Position numbers and translations under genes: made by a program
Shown: positions 9,758-18,574 of the stretch, in pieces
How the letters are laid out: each line of letters starts with the position of its first letter
Position numbering within the stretch: the first letter of the stretch is position 1
Source: Acidobacteriota bacterium
Lineage (GTDB): Bacteria > Acidobacteriota > Terriglobia > Terriglobales > Acidobacteriaceae
Reading direction: 5' to 3'
Assembly (NCBI GenBank): GCA_021803035.1
Contig: JAJZME010000047.1
Coordinates: 56,694 to 120,693, forward strand
Length of the DNA stretch: 64,000 nt
The notes under the pieces: model-generated
What the model saw: only the letters and a program-made list of their open reading frames with translations
What the model was told of the DNA's origin: nothing
The model's database searches: none

Positions 9758-10444
9758 ATGCCCCCGAAAAGACCTGGCGCAGAGGCTCTGTGGACGGCCG
9801 TCGACGGCTACTTTGGCGATCTGCTGGCGCCACGCGACGAGCGCCTGGACGCCGCTTTGCTGGCCAACAGGCAAGCCGGGCTCCCAGCCATCGACGTTTC
9901 ACGTCTCCAGGGCAAATTCCTGTTTCTGCTGGCGCGCATCGCGCAGGCGCGGCGCATTCTGGAGATCGGCACGCTGGGCGGCTACAGCACCATCTGGCTG
10001 GCCCGCGCGCTTCCGCCGGAAGGCCGCATCATCACCCTGGAACGCGCCCCGCATCACGCCGAGGTGGCGTGCGCCAATCTGAGCAGAGCGGGGCTGCTCG
10101 ACCGCGTGGATCTGCGCCTGGGCCGGGCTCTCGACAGCCTTTCCGAGCTGCACGCCTCCAACGCCGGGCCCTTCGATCTGATCTTCATCGACGCCGACAA
10201 GCCGAGCAATCCGGAGTATCTGACCTGGGCGCTGAAGCTCTCGCGGCCGGGAACCGTGATCGTGGTCGATAACGTGGTGCGCCAGGGGGAAGTGCTTGAT
10301 GCCGGAAGCAGCGATGCGGACATCATCGGCACGCGGAGCATGGCGGAACTGATGGCCGCCGAGCCCCGCCTGAGCGCGACGGTTCTGCAAACCGTGGGAG
10401 CCAAGGGCTACGACGGGGTTGCACTGGCGGTGGTCCTGAACTGA
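9758..10444 (+). CDS. SAM-dependent O-methyltransferase
   Basis: Class I methyltransferase of the caffeoyl-CoA/catechol O-methyltransferase type, 228 residues. SAM-binding motif I reads ILEIGTLGGYST near residue 67, followed by an acidic residue (TLE) and the metal-binding IFIDADK and VVDNV motifs. The ATG begins immediately after the TAG of the polyprenyl synthase gene, with no intervening base. Together they could serve quinone or isoprenoid metabolism, but the methyl acceptor is unknown. Confidence 0.88.
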   Translation: MPPKRPGAEALWTAVDGYFGDLLAPRDERLDAALLANRQAGLPAIDVSRLQGKFLFLLARIAQARRILEIGTLGGYSTIWLARALPPEGRIITLERAPHHAEVACANLSRAGLLDRVDLRLGRALDSLSELHASNAGPFDLIFIDADKPSNPEYLTWALKLSRPGTVIVVDNVVRQGEVLDAGSSDADIIGTRSMAELMAAEPRLSATVLQTVGAKGYDGVALAVVLN

Positions 10445-10505
10445 ACGCCGCATCTCCCCGCGATCCATCCTTCGTGGCGCCGCAGCAGGTGACGCTTACA
10501 TTGCC

Positions 10506-10943
10506 TCATGAAACCTGGCTGTCGCTCATCATCAGGCGCAACGCCTCGGCATAGTGCCCGGGAAGCGGCTTGCGGTTCAGTTGATCGTCGCAAACCACGT
10601 GGACTGTCTCGCCTTCGGCCAGCAGCTTGTGCTCTTCGCCGTCGGGAGCCTTGCGCAGAATGCGATACGCGAATTTGATCACCGAGTTGCGCAGCAGCGA
10701 AGGGCGTGTCTCGATCAGGATCTCGTCATCATAGCGGGCGGGAGCGCGATAGCGGCAACTGGCCTCGACCACCGGCAGGATGCACTCGTGCTCGGTCTCC
10801 AACTGGCTGTAGGCAAGGCCCAGTGAGCGCAACAGCTCCACGCGGCCCAGTTCGAACCAGACCAGATAATTGGCGTAATAGACGATCCCCATCTGATCAG
10901 TTTCTGCGTAGCGCACCCGTACCTGGTAGGTATTCACTGACAT
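10506..10943 (-). CDS. YbgC-like acyl-CoA thioesterase
   Basis: Hotdog-fold thioesterase of the 4-hydroxybenzoyl-CoA thioesterase/YbgC family, 145 residues. The family signature RYAETDQMGIVYYANYLVWFE near the N-terminus contains the catalytic Asp. YbgC proteins often belong to Tol-Pal clusters and hydrolyse short acyl-CoAs; no tol genes are nearby. It converges with the methyltransferase gene. Downstream of rseP on the same strand, it is separated from it by a repeat array. Confidence 0.9.
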   Translation of the reverse strand: MSVNTYQVRVRYAETDQMGIVYYANYLVWFELGRVELLRSLGLAYSQLETEHECILPVVEASCRYRAPARYDDEILIETRPSLLRNSVIKFAYRILRKAPDGEEHKLLAEGETVHVVCDDQLNRKPLPGHYAEALRLMMSDSQVS

Positions 10944-10948
10944 CTGGT

Positions 10949-11140
10949 TTTCTCAGTTCTCAGTTCAGAGTTCTTGGTTCCCAGTTATTAGTTCATCGCT
11001 CAGAGTTTTGCGCTTGCCGCCCGCTCCGCCTGGCGGCTTCCGCGGTCACGGTCAGAGACGCGCGCGCAACAAACCAGCGCGTGCGCTCGATGCCCACTGA
11101 AAACCGAAAACTGCGAACTGCTCGCAACCGCAAACTGCCT
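10949..11140. repeat. AGTTCTC-rich imperfect inverted repeat array
   Basis: The gap between rseP and the thioesterase gene is filled by iterations of a 7-9 base unit resembling CAGTTCT (about 10949-11005) and, after an 80-base GC-rich spacer, by complementary units like ACTGCGAACTG (about 11100-11135). The two blocks could pair into a long imperfect hairpin. The same sequence style appears in three gaps of the atp operon. Confidence 0.7.
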
Positions 11141-12532
11141 TCAAGGCCTGCCGTGCGTAAAGATCCCCAGCTTGGTAACGTCGTTGAAGATGATGAATAC
11201 AAAGAACACCACCAGCACCACGAAAGCCGCCTGGTAGATGCGCTCTTTCACGTTCAGGTTGATGTCGTGGCGCAAAACGCTCTCAATCAGCAGGAAGAGA
11301 ATCATTCCGCCGTCGAGGATCGGAAAGGGCAGCAGGTTCAGAATGCCCAGGTTCAGGCTGATCACGCTGGCCAGGCTGAACTTCGGCCACCATCCTTTCA
11401 TCAGCGCTGCCTGACCAGCCATCTGGGCAATGCCGATGGGACCGGAGAGCTGGGAAACCGAAACCTTGTGCACAAAAATCCGCTGCAGCACCTCGACGAT
11501 GAGGAACGAATTGCTGGCGCAGAAGTTATTGGCCTTTGATATCGCCTTGCCGAAGGGCAGCGGCCTGTCTTCATTGGGCGGAGACACCCATCCAAAGCCC
11601 AGCATCCAGCTTCCCTGGTATCGCTTGGGCTGAATCGTAATCGGGGGAAACGCCTTGCCGTCACGCGACAGCACAACGGAAACCGGCTTGCCCTTGTTGG
11701 ACTGCAGGTAGGTCACCAACGATTCGATGTTATGGAAGCGGTGGCCGTCGAGTGACTGAATTTCGTCCCCGGCGCGCATCCCCGCTGCCGCAGCGGGCAT
11801 ATTGGACATCACGGTGGCCACGCGAATGGGGCCCGGCAGTTCCTTGGGGAGAAACCCTACGTCGCTTAGCGCGAAATCCGGAGACTTGGCGTCGGACGGA
11901 ATATGCAGGGAAAGATCGACGGTTTTGCCGCCGCGCTCTACCGCAACGGCAACCTGCTGATTGGCGCTGATCGAGGCCTGTTCAAAGACCTGATCCCAGC
12001 TCGGATGGTTGATCACGCCGAAGTGCTCGATGACGTCGCCAGGTTCCATGCCTGCCTGCGCCGCCGCCGAACCGGGCACGATCCAATCGATGGTGGTGCT
12101 CTTCACCTGCACCGCAGGCACTTCATTGATCCAGCCGTAGTACCAGACCATCAATACCAGGGCCAAAAGCATGTTGGCAGCCGGTCCGGCCACCGCGATC
12201 AGCATCCGCTGCCAGCGAGGATGCGAGGTCAGCGCGCCTGGATCGGCTTTCTGCGCCGCGATCTGCTCCCGCTCGGCGCCCTCCAGCGACATGTTTTCGC
12301 CCGGCATGTTTTCGCCGGTCATCTTCACGTAGCCGCCCAGCGGCGTGGCGGAGACACAGTAGTCGGTTTCGCCGATTTTGATGCCGAACAGGCGCGGAGG
12401 AAAGCCGATGGAGAACCGCTCAACGCGGACCCCACAGAGCTTGGCAACCAGGAAGTGGCCAAACTCATGGACCAAAACCATCACGCCGATCAGAACGATA
12501 AAAGCGGCGGCGGAAACCAGAAAGTCATACAT
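11141..12532 (-). CDS. rseP: RIP metalloprotease RseP (site-2 protease)
   Basis: Membrane-embedded zinc protease that cleaves transmembrane segments, classically anti-sigma factors and remnant signal peptides. The zinc motif HEFGH lies in the first membrane helix (near residue 22) and the third ligand in NLLPFPILDGG near residue 390. Two PDZ domains occupy the periplasmic middle (about 125-200 and 210-290). The 463 residues are normal. It follows dxr with a 119-base gap, in the common uppS-cdsA-dxr-rseP order. Confidence 0.96.
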   Translation of the reverse strand: MYDFLVSAAAFIVLIGVMVLVHEFGHFLVAKLCGVRVERFSIGFPPRLFGIKIGETDYCVSATPLGGYVKMTGENMPGENMSLEGAEREQIAAQKADPGALTSHPRWQRMLIAVAGPAANMLLALVLMVWYYGWINEVPAVQVKSTTIDWIVPGSAAAQAGMEPGDVIEHFGVINHPSWDQVFEQASISANQQVAVAVERGGKTVDLSLHIPSDAKSPDFALSDVGFLPKELPGPIRVATVMSNMPAAAAGMRAGDEIQSLDGHRFHNIESLVTYLQSNKGKPVSVVLSRDGKAFPPITIQPKRYQGSWMLGFGWVSPPNEDRPLPFGKAISKANNFCASNSFLIVEVLQRIFVHKVSVSQLSGPIGIAQMAGQAALMKGWWPKFSLASVISLNLGILNLLPFPILDGGMILFLLIESVLRHDINLNVKERIYQAAFVVLVVFFVFIIFNDVTKLGIFTHGRP

Positions 12533-12585
12533 AATTGCGTGATTAATTCCTTCTGACAGCGTTCAACCGGCGGATCACCTTTCCA

Positions 12586-12606
12586 TTTTTGCCGCAACGG
12601 CAAAAA
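12586..12606. repeat. perfect inverted repeat between dxr and rseP
   Basis: TTTTTGCCG and CGGCAAAAA form a 9-bp perfect stem with a CAA loop. A run of T does not follow the stem on either strand, so this is not a textbook terminator; it could slow or process the dxr-rseP transcript. Confidence 0.45.
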
Positions 12607-12651
12607 GGCCCCGCCTGCGAAAGCGCGGCGCCCGACTAACTGCCCTCCAGG

Positions 12652-13806
12652 TCATTCCAGCGCTGCACTGGCCCTTTGGCGCGCCTCGCGGTCGGCGGCA
12701 AGCACCTCCGCAATGGTAGCCGGATGTGCCTCCGGCGTGGATGCAAGCACCTTCTCAATTGTACGCGGGATTCCCATGAAGGGAATGCGCCGGTTCAGGA
12801 ATGCCTCCACCGCGACCTCGTCGGCGGCGTTCAGGGCGATGCAGTGCGCTCCGCCCTTTTCCGCAGCCTCAAAGGCTAGGCGAAGACACGGAAAACGTTC
12901 GAAATCAGGCTGCTCGAACTCCAGGCGGCGCAACGCGGCCAGATCAAATGTGAGCGTCGAGGCCGGCCGCTCCGGATACGCCAGCGCATAGAGGATCGGC
13001 AGGCGCATATCGGTCACCGAGATCTGCGCCAGAATCGACCCGTCCACAAACTCCACGAGCGAATGAACCGTGGACTGGGGATGGACAGTAACCCGCACCT
13101 GGCGGGAACCGACATCAAAAAGACGGCACGCCTCGATGATCTCCAGGCCCTTGTTCAGCATGGTGGCCGAATCGATGGTGATGCGCCGTCCCATGACCCA
13201 GGTAGGGTGTTTCAGCGCCTGTTCCGGCGTGATGCCGGCAAACTGATCCAGAGGCAACTGGCGGAATGGCCCGCCCGAGGCCGTGAGCCAGATGGTTTTG
13301 ACCTCCGAGCGAGCGCCCACGCGCAGGCATTGGTGCACGGCGTTGTGCTCGCTGTCGATGGGCAGAATGGGCACGTTGAGCCGGCGGGCGGCCGCGGTCA
13401 GAATTTCCCCGGCGGCCACCATGCACTCCTTGTTGGCCAGGCCCACCGGCTTTCCGGCAAGAATGGCGGCATGAGTAGCCTCGAGGCCGGCCACGCCGAC
13501 AATGGCCGAAACGACAAAATCCGCCTCCGGCAACGTGGCGCAGGCCACCGTCCCCGCCGTTCCGTGGACGACGTTGACGCCGCTGACGCCGGCCTGGCGC
13601 AGACGGGCGGAAAGTTGCGCCGCCAGTTCTTCCGTCGCCAGCGAAACCATCCTGGGACGCCAGCGAACCGCCTGCGCATATGCTTCGTCGAGGTTGCGCC
13701 CCGCAGCCAGCGAGGCCACGGAAAAACGATCCGGAAACTGCTCGACAATGGAGAGCGTGCTTTGGCCGATGGAGCCCGTGCAACCGAGGATGGCGAGTCG
13801 CTTCAA
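12652..13806 (-). CDS. dxr: 1-deoxy-D-xylulose 5-phosphate reductoisomerase
   Basis: Second enzyme of the MEP isoprenoid pathway, making MEP from DXP with NADPH. The N-terminal Rossmann motif is LGCTGSIGQSTL, and the catalytic region contains LTASGGPF and the NKGLEIIEA segment. Length (384) is typical. The ATG is 26 bases downstream of the cdsA stop, so both are likely co-transcribed. It supplies precursor for UppS, encoded upstream on the same strand. Confidence 0.97.
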   Translation of the reverse strand: MKRLAILGCTGSIGQSTLSIVEQFPDRFSVASLAAGRNLDEAYAQAVRWRPRMVSLATEELAAQLSARLRQAGVSGVNVVHGTAGTVACATLPEADFVVSAIVGVAGLEATHAAILAGKPVGLANKECMVAAGEILTAAARRLNVPILPIDSEHNAVHQCLRVGARSEVKTIWLTASGGPFRQLPLDQFAGITPEQALKHPTWVMGRRITIDSATMLNKGLEIIEACRLFDVGSRQVRVTVHPQSTVHSLVEFVDGSILAQISVTDMRLPILYALAYPERPASTLTFDLAALRRLEFEQPDFERFPCLRLAFEAAEKGGAHCIALNAADEVAVEAFLNRRIPFMGIPRTIEKVLASTPEAHPATIAEVLAADREARQRASAALE

Positions 13807-13832
13807 TGGATGGATATTGACCTATGGATGAC

Positions 13833-14666
13833 CTAGAACATCTGGTGAATAACCTGAGCGTACCATAACATCGGAGCCGCCAGCAGCAACGCGTCGATGC
13901 GGTCCAGCATGCCGCCGTGGCCGGGCAAAATGTCTCCGGAGTCCTTCACGCCCACCGATCGCTTCAGCGCCGATTCGACCAGATCTCCCGTCTGCGCCGC
14001 CACGTTGACGACCGCGGCCAGCACCAGCCAGTACCAGATCCCTGCGGAGTACGAGAGAACAGCCGAATTCCATGATTCCAGAATATGGGCCAGGGCAAGC
14101 AGACCGCCAGCAACCAGCAGGCTTGCCGCCAGCGATCCCGCGGCGCCTTCCCAGGTCTTTTTAGGACTGAGCACGGGCGCCATCTTGCGCCGCCCCCAAT
14201 AACGTCCCACATAGAGAGCCGCGATGTCCCCCGCCCAGACCACGCAGAACAGAAGCGCCAGAATCGATGGGCCGTTGGCCTCCTCGCGGGGATCGCGCAA
14301 ATTGACCAGGGCCAGCAGCGTGACTCCCACGTAAAACAGGCAGAAGATGGACACAGCCGCGTCAGCCATCACCCGCTCCGTTGGCCGGCTGAAAACACAG
14401 CAGATCAGCAAGCCGAGGCTGAGAATGCCAAAAACGGCCATGCCCCGGTCGGGCCACTCGAAATTGCCCGCGAACAGCAGTGGCAATGCCACCATCACCG
14501 CGGTGCGCGGAGGCTGGAATCCGCCGCGCTCGGCCATGCCCAGGCACTCCCAGCCGGCCATCATCGCAACTGCCGCAACAGCCGCCGCATAAAGCCATAG
14601 CGGCGCCCAAAAGACAAGCGCCAGGACGAGCGGAATCAATACAAGAGCGGTAAGAATGCGTTTCAT
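13833..14666 (-). CDS. cdsA: phosphatidate cytidylyltransferase
   Basis: Multi-pass membrane enzyme that makes CDP-diacylglycerol from phosphatidate and CTP for phospholipid synthesis. The 277 residues hold about seven hydrophobic segments and the CdsA signature near the C-terminus (SPKKTWEG, then RSVGVKDSGDILPGHGGMLDR). It sits upstream of dxr and rseP in a conserved envelope cluster, but uppS, normally adjacent, is displaced by the padR/nifX-like pair. Confidence 0.95.
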   Translation of the reverse strand: MKRILTALVLIPLVLALVFWAPLWLYAAAVAAVAMMAGWECLGMAERGGFQPPRTAVMVALPLLFAGNFEWPDRGMAVFGILSLGLLICCVFSRPTERVMADAAVSIFCLFYVGVTLLALVNLRDPREEANGPSILALLFCVVWAGDIAALYVGRYWGRRKMAPVLSPKKTWEGAAGSLAASLLVAGGLLALAHILESWNSAVLSYSAGIWYWLVLAAVVNVAAQTGDLVESALKRSVGVKDSGDILPGHGGMLDRIDALLLAAPMLWYAQVIHQMF

Positions 14667-14720
14667 TTACTGGTTGAGAATACACTGCCGGGCGGGGCAC
14701 GGGCTGTTTCAGGGTCACTG

Positions 14721-15104
14721 TCAGCCGCGGCTTTCATCGCCGCTAGCGGCCGGCGATTCGCCCTCGCGCAGCTCACCACTGCCTGCACCGGTTTCCCGGG
14801 CAAATTCGATCATGGCCGCTCCCAGCGTCTCAAACAGGCGGGCCCACTCGCGCAAATGCTCCTCTCCCAACGGGGTAAGCGAATAGTTGCGGCGCGCGGG
14901 TCCGTCTCCGGCAGCCCACGAGGAGGAAACGTAGCCATTCGCCTCCAAAGTCCTCAGCGTGCGGTAGAGAGCCGCGCCCTCGATCGTGGCGTCCGTCAGG
15001 GCGTATTGCGCCAGGCTTTCGGCGATCTCATAGCCGTATGAGCCCTTCTTGTCCCTGAGAATGCGCAGCACAACCGGCTCAATGAAGCGCGAGACATTGC
15101 CCAT
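14721..15104 (-). CDS. PadR family transcriptional regulator
   Basis: Winged-helix repressor, 127 residues from the chosen ATG at 15104; the frame extends 55 codons further upstream but that part lacks similarity. The domain runs from FIEPVVLRILRDKKGSYGYEI through ALYRTLRTLE and the wing RRNYSLTPLGE, with a short helical tail for dimerisation. It ends 54 bases before cdsA and points away from the NifX-like gene. The intervening 270 bases carry a palindrome and a promoter, suggesting control of both genes. Confidence 0.88.
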   Translation of the reverse strand: MGNVSRFIEPVVLRILRDKKGSYGYEIAESLAQYALTDATIEGAALYRTLRTLEANGYVSSSWAAGDGPARRNYSLTPLGEEHLREWARLFETLGAAMIEFARETGAGSGELREGESPAASGDESRG

Positions 15105-15251
15105 CGTGCAGGTGCATGGACGGCCCAGACCCGGCCGCCTGCAGCAACGGAGACCCTCTCCCTGCCTCTGAAGCGCGTCTGCATTGCGGCCACACTTTGC
15201 CGGCATATGGGATAACCGCTCCTGTTCAGAAATCGAACCGGCGTGCGCATC

Positions 15252-15280
15252 TTGCCGCCAGCGCCGCATAGATGTATATT
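15252..15280 (+). promoter_or_regulatory. candidate sigma-70 promoter of the NifX-like gene
   Basis: TTGCCG (15252-15257), a 17-base spacer and TATATT (15275-15280) fit the vegetative promoter pattern. Transcription would start near 15287, just before the palindrome at 15293-15307, about 90 bases ahead of the ATG. Confidence 0.55.
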
Positions 15281-15292
15281 ACACCTAAACTA

Positions 15293-15307
15293 AGTGCAAA
15301 TTGCACT
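15293..15307. promoter_or_regulatory. operator-like palindrome in the padR/nifX-like intergenic region
   Basis: AGTGCAA-A-TTGCACT is a perfect 7-bp inverted repeat around one base. It would lie at about +6 to +20 of the plus-strand promoter. On the minus strand it contains TTGCAC, which could be the -35 of a padR promoter with TATACA or TACATC downstream. That fits a PadR operator that represses both directions, but binding is inferred. Confidence 0.55.
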
Positions 15308-15376
15308 AAAAGGCGGCATGCCAGCCGGTAACTCTCGGGAACCCATGGCTGTTGTCCGCCAGAACGAGGAAATTCA

Positions 15377-15790
15377 ATGAGCAAAGTTGGAGTCATGATG
15401 TCCGTAGACCGCATCGAAGGACGCATGTCGTCGCATTTCGGCAAAGCCAAGTGGTTCATGGCCGTGGATACGGAGAACGGTGTTCCTGAATTTGTGAGGA
15501 ACGAAGGGTTGAACGGCAGAAGCGCCGCCGGGATCGCGTTGCATAAGGGTTGCACGGATGTGATCCTGGCCGATATCGGCGACGGAGCGTTACGGCATCT
15601 GCAGGCCGCGAAAATCAATGTCTGGGCCGTGCCCGGGCTGGTTACCGGCAGCGAAGCACTCAGGCTGTTTGCGCAGGGACAACTCGCTCCCGTACCTGCA
15701 TCGCGCTCACCGGAGCGTCACGGCAAGCAACACGGTGGCTGCTGTTGCGGACACAGCGGATCGGGAGCGGCCGGGTGCTGCGAGAGCTGA
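15377..15790 (+). CDS. NifX/NifB-family cluster-binding protein with Cys-rich tail
   Basis: A 137-residue protein of the dinitrogenase iron-molybdenum cofactor (NifX/NafY-like) family. Residues 1-110 show the RNaseH-like fold with RMSSHFGKAKWF and KGCTDVILADIGDGA. The last 25 residues form a metal-binding-looking tail: GKQHGGCCCGHSGSG, then GCCES, with five cysteines and two histidines. No nif genes are nearby, so a role in iron-sulfur or metal handling is more likely than nitrogen fixation. GAGGA at 15366-15370 supports the ATG. The gene diverges from padR across a shared operator-like site. Confidence 0.85.
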   Translation: MSKVGVMMSVDRIEGRMSSHFGKAKWFMAVDTENGVPEFVRNEGLNGRSAAGIALHKGCTDVILADIGDGALRHLQAAKINVWAVPGLVTGSEALRLFAQGQLAPVPASRSPERHGKQHGGCCCGHSGSGAAGCCES

Positions 15791-15884
15791 ATTTCACCTC
15801 AGGGAATGATTGCGCTTCTGCGGGCTGCGCAAGGCCGCTGCACATTCCGAACCGGCAAACGGCGCCGGCAGGCGGTCTGCCGTC

Positions 15885-16772
15885 TCAGCCCGCCGCGATC
15901 CGGATCCGGTCGGGATCCTCTTCCACTTCGCCTACGCTATCGCTCAAGCCGCCGTAGCGGCGCTCACGGCGCTGGAAATCGGAGATCGCCTGGAGCAGGT
16001 GAATCCCGCGGAAGTCGGGCCAGTACATGTCAGTTACGTAGATCTCCGCGTAGGCTATCTGCCACAGCAGGAAGTTGGAAATGCGCATCTCGCCCGAGGT
16101 GCGGATCAGCAGGTCCGGGTCGGGCATGTGGGCCGTGTAGAGGTGGCGCTGAATGTCCTCTTCGGTGATGTGATCGGCTGAGCGGTGCTTGTGCTTCAAC
16201 TCGGTGCTGAGGGAGCGGAAGGCGTCAACCAGTTCGCAGCGCGCCCCGTAATTCAGGGCCAGGGTAAGCGTCGTGCCGGTATTGCGCGCGGTTGTCTCCT
16301 CGGCCCACTGCATCTTTTCCTGGACCTCCGGCGGCAGCTCATGGGTGCGGCCAATGTACTTCATGCGCACGTTGTTATCCATCATGCGCTGCACGTTGCT
16401 TTCCAGGTAGCTGCGCAGCAGGCGCATGAGGAAGCTGACCTCGGCGCGCGGCCGGCGGAGATTGTTCTCCAGCGAGAACGCATAAAGCGTAAGCCAGGGC
16501 AGGCCGATCCGCGAGGCCGTCTCCGTCACCAACTGCACGCACTTGGCGCCCTGCTGGTGGCCCTGAAAGCGCTTGAGCAAACGGCGTCCCGCCCAACGGC
16601 CATTTCCGTCCATGATGATGGCCACATGCTGGGGCATCTGCTCAGGCTTCAGCGTCGCGTAGACGGCGCGCTCCTCGGCGGTTAGCTCATTGATGCGGTT
16701 GATGGACGAAGAAGACAATCTACTCGCCTCTTGGTTGCTCATACGGCTTCGGGGCCGGCGCTCCTGATGCAT
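15885..16772 (-). CDS. uppS: isoprenyl transferase (undecaprenyl diphosphate synthase)
   Basis: Cis-prenyltransferase making the undecaprenyl carrier for peptidoglycan and other envelope polymers. The signature HVAIIMDGNGRWA near residue 48 and the C-terminal DLLIRTSGEMRISNFLLWQ are diagnostic. Of 295 residues, the first 40 are an extension beyond the usual start; an alternative ATG lies at 16742, and no strong ribosome site picks between them. It belongs functionally with cdsA, dxr and rseP, but two foreign-looking genes intervene. Confidence 0.95.
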   Translation of the reverse strand: MHQERRPRSRMSNQEASRLSSSSINRINELTAEERAVYATLKPEQMPQHVAIIMDGNGRWAGRRLLKRFQGHQQGAKCVQLVTETASRIGLPWLTLYAFSLENNLRRPRAEVSFLMRLLRSYLESNVQRMMDNNVRMKYIGRTHELPPEVQEKMQWAEETTARNTGTTLTLALNYGARCELVDAFRSLSTELKHKHRSADHITEEDIQRHLYTAHMPDPDLLIRTSGEMRISNFLLWQIAYAEIYVTDMYWPDFRGIHLLQAISDFQRRERRYGGLSDSVGEVEEDPDRIRIAAG

Positions 16773-17029
16773 TCGAGCCGAACGCCGTTGTCATGCGCCT
16801 TCCGCTTCCCGAACGGAGGCCATTCATCCCGCAGTGAACCTCTGTTCATCGCGCTAGCGCCTCGCGAACCGGAGCCAGGGAGTACCACCTAGACCGTAGC
16901 ACAAGCGCCCATGCGCTGCAATCGCTGGCCGCACGCGCCTTTTCATAATGCGACCGCGCACATTCCAGCCCCTGCACCGGGCGCCCAACGCGCGCTCACC
17001 GCGCAACAAAAGACGCCTCAACCGCGGCC

Positions 17030-17563
17030 TTAAGCCGTGCGGCGATGGCCCATGGCCGCATCCCGCACGGCGCCGCTCAACAGGGTTCGATGCACCAGCG
17101 ACAGATGAGGAAGCAGAGTGGCGATCTCTGCGAGGAAAGGATCGGCGAGAATGGCGGCAACCTCCTCGTCGCGACGGCTGCGCTCATCGCGGACCAGTTG
17201 GCAGATATGCACTCCCAGAGCCGCGGCCAGCCGCTCCAGCGACCCGAGCGTGGGGACGGCCTTGCCGTTTTCGATCTTGGAGATGTAAGTGCGAGGCACC
17301 TGCATTCGCCCGGCAAGCTGGCGCTGGCTCATATGGCGGGCGCGGCGAATATCCCGCACCTGCTGCGACACCTGCAAACCGGCCTCGGCCGATGGAGCCG
17401 CGGGCTGGCTGGTCACCAGTTGCGGCAGCGGAGCCGGTTCCTCGTTGTCGAGGGGTTTGTGGCATTTCCTGCAGAGTGAATTACTGGTCCGGAACTGCAC
17501 CAGCTTGCAGAACTCACACCGCACAACCTCGCGTGTCTCCACGCTGACAGGAGTGGTAGCCAT
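17030..17563 (-). CDS. XRE-type HTH regulator with N-terminal zinc ribbon
   Basis: 177 residues from ATG 17563. Residues 15-40 hold two CxxC pairs (CEFC, CRKC) forming a probable zinc ribbon. Residues about 67-125 form a Cro/C1-type helix-turn-helix (MSQRQLAGRMQVPRTYISKIENG). An uncharacterised helical tail follows. The frame extends 54 codons upstream, into a region lacking similarity, so MATTPVSVE is preferred. A TTGACA element on the minus strand (17651-17656) may be its -35, but no good -10 follows. Target genes unknown. Confidence 0.8.
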   Translation of the reverse strand: MATTPVSVETREVVRCEFCKLVQFRTSNSLCRKCHKPLDNEEPAPLPQLVTSQPAAPSAEAGLQVSQQVRDIRRARHMSQRQLAGRMQVPRTYISKIENGKAVPTLGSLERLAAALGVHICQLVRDERSRRDEEVAAILADPFLAEIATLLPHLSLVHRTLLSGAVRDAAMGHRRTA

Positions 17564-17803
17564 AATTCGTGTGCGGAGTGCCAGAGCGTGGACTCCGTGG
17601 CGCTTCTTTGCGCCGCGATAAGAGCTACTTTGAGAGACAGGAACCATAATTGTCAAGTGCAATCTCAGGAACAAACCTAAGATTGCCCTATAATACCCTG
17701 AAATTCCCGAAAAATTGCGAACCAAGAATATAAACAGAGAAAAATATCTTCCCTGTCAGCGGCGGAAAATTGTCAGTGAGAAAACCAAGGAGAAAGAAAC
17801 AAT
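17564..17803. other. AT-rich divergent intergenic region
   Basis: 240 bases between the divergent XRE regulator and HD-protein genes, markedly more AT-rich than the surroundings. TATAAT occurs at 17689-17694 but no convincing -35 is correctly spaced. AAGGAG just before 17804 is the ribosome site of the HD protein. Promoters for both genes must lie here; I cannot place them confidently. Confidence 0.5.
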
Positions 17804-18418
17804 ATGGATACTTCTTCTAGTCCGGATAGTTTACACCAGCGCGAGCAGGCATGGAAGCTCCTTACGGAATGGACGCAAAGTGAAAATCTGCGCAAGCATG
17901 CCCTGGCCGTGGAAGCCTGCGTCGTGGCATATGGCGAGCAGGAAGCCAGCCGGATGCAACTGGGCGCCGGCGAGCGCGCCGCGCTGCTTGAGCTTTATTC
18001 GTCCACGGCGCTGCTGCACGACTTCGACTACGAGCGCCATCCAACCGCCGCAGAGCACCCGTTTGTAGGCGTGCGGGAGCTGGAGCGGCTGGAATGGCCC
18101 GCCGAACTGCGCACCGCCATTCTGGCCCATGCGCAATACTCCGGCGTGCCCCGCGTGACCCACCTGGACAAAGTCCTGTTTGCCTGCGACGAGCTGGCCG
18201 GCTTCCTCACCGCCTGCGCTCTGGTCAAGCCTTCGCGGTCCATCGCGGACGTGGAAGTGGCCGGCGTGCGCAAGAAGATGAAGGACAAGGCCTTTGCCCG
18301 CGGCGTGAACCGCCAGGACGTGATCCAGGGCGCGGCGGAGCTGGGCGTCGACCTGGATGCGCATATCGCCTTCTGCATCGAAGCGATGAAGAGGCGAGCC
18401 GCAGAGCTGGGGCTGTAA
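17804..18418 (+). CDS. HD domain-containing hydrolase
   Basis: 204 residues with HD phosphohydrolase features: RKHALAV near residue 30, the LLHDFDYERHP doublet near residue 70, and downstream HLDKVLFACDELAGF. Such proteins hydrolyse nucleotides or phosphoesters with bound metal; the substrate is unknown. An AAGGAG ribosome site lies about 10 bases before the ATG. It diverges from the zinc-ribbon XRE regulator, which may control it. Confidence 0.82.
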   Translation: MDTSSSPDSLHQREQAWKLLTEWTQSENLRKHALAVEACVVAYGEQEASRMQLGAGERAALLELYSSTALLHDFDYERHPTAAEHPFVGVRELERLEWPAELRTAILAHAQYSGVPRVTHLDKVLFACDELAGFLTACALVKPSRSIADVEVAGVRKKMKDKAFARGVNRQDVIQGAAELGVDLDAHIAFCIEAMKRRAAELGL

Positions 18419-18574
18419 GCTTCCGGTTCATGGCATTTGCCCGTTTCACGCGGCGGCATGAACGGCCAAGACCTCTGATCGTGCATCGATGCCGCGGCGC
18501 GTGGCATCCTTAACAAAGCCGTATTCCGATCCCACCAGCGCCTGGAGTTCCCGGCCGAGGCAAATGAGCCGCAC

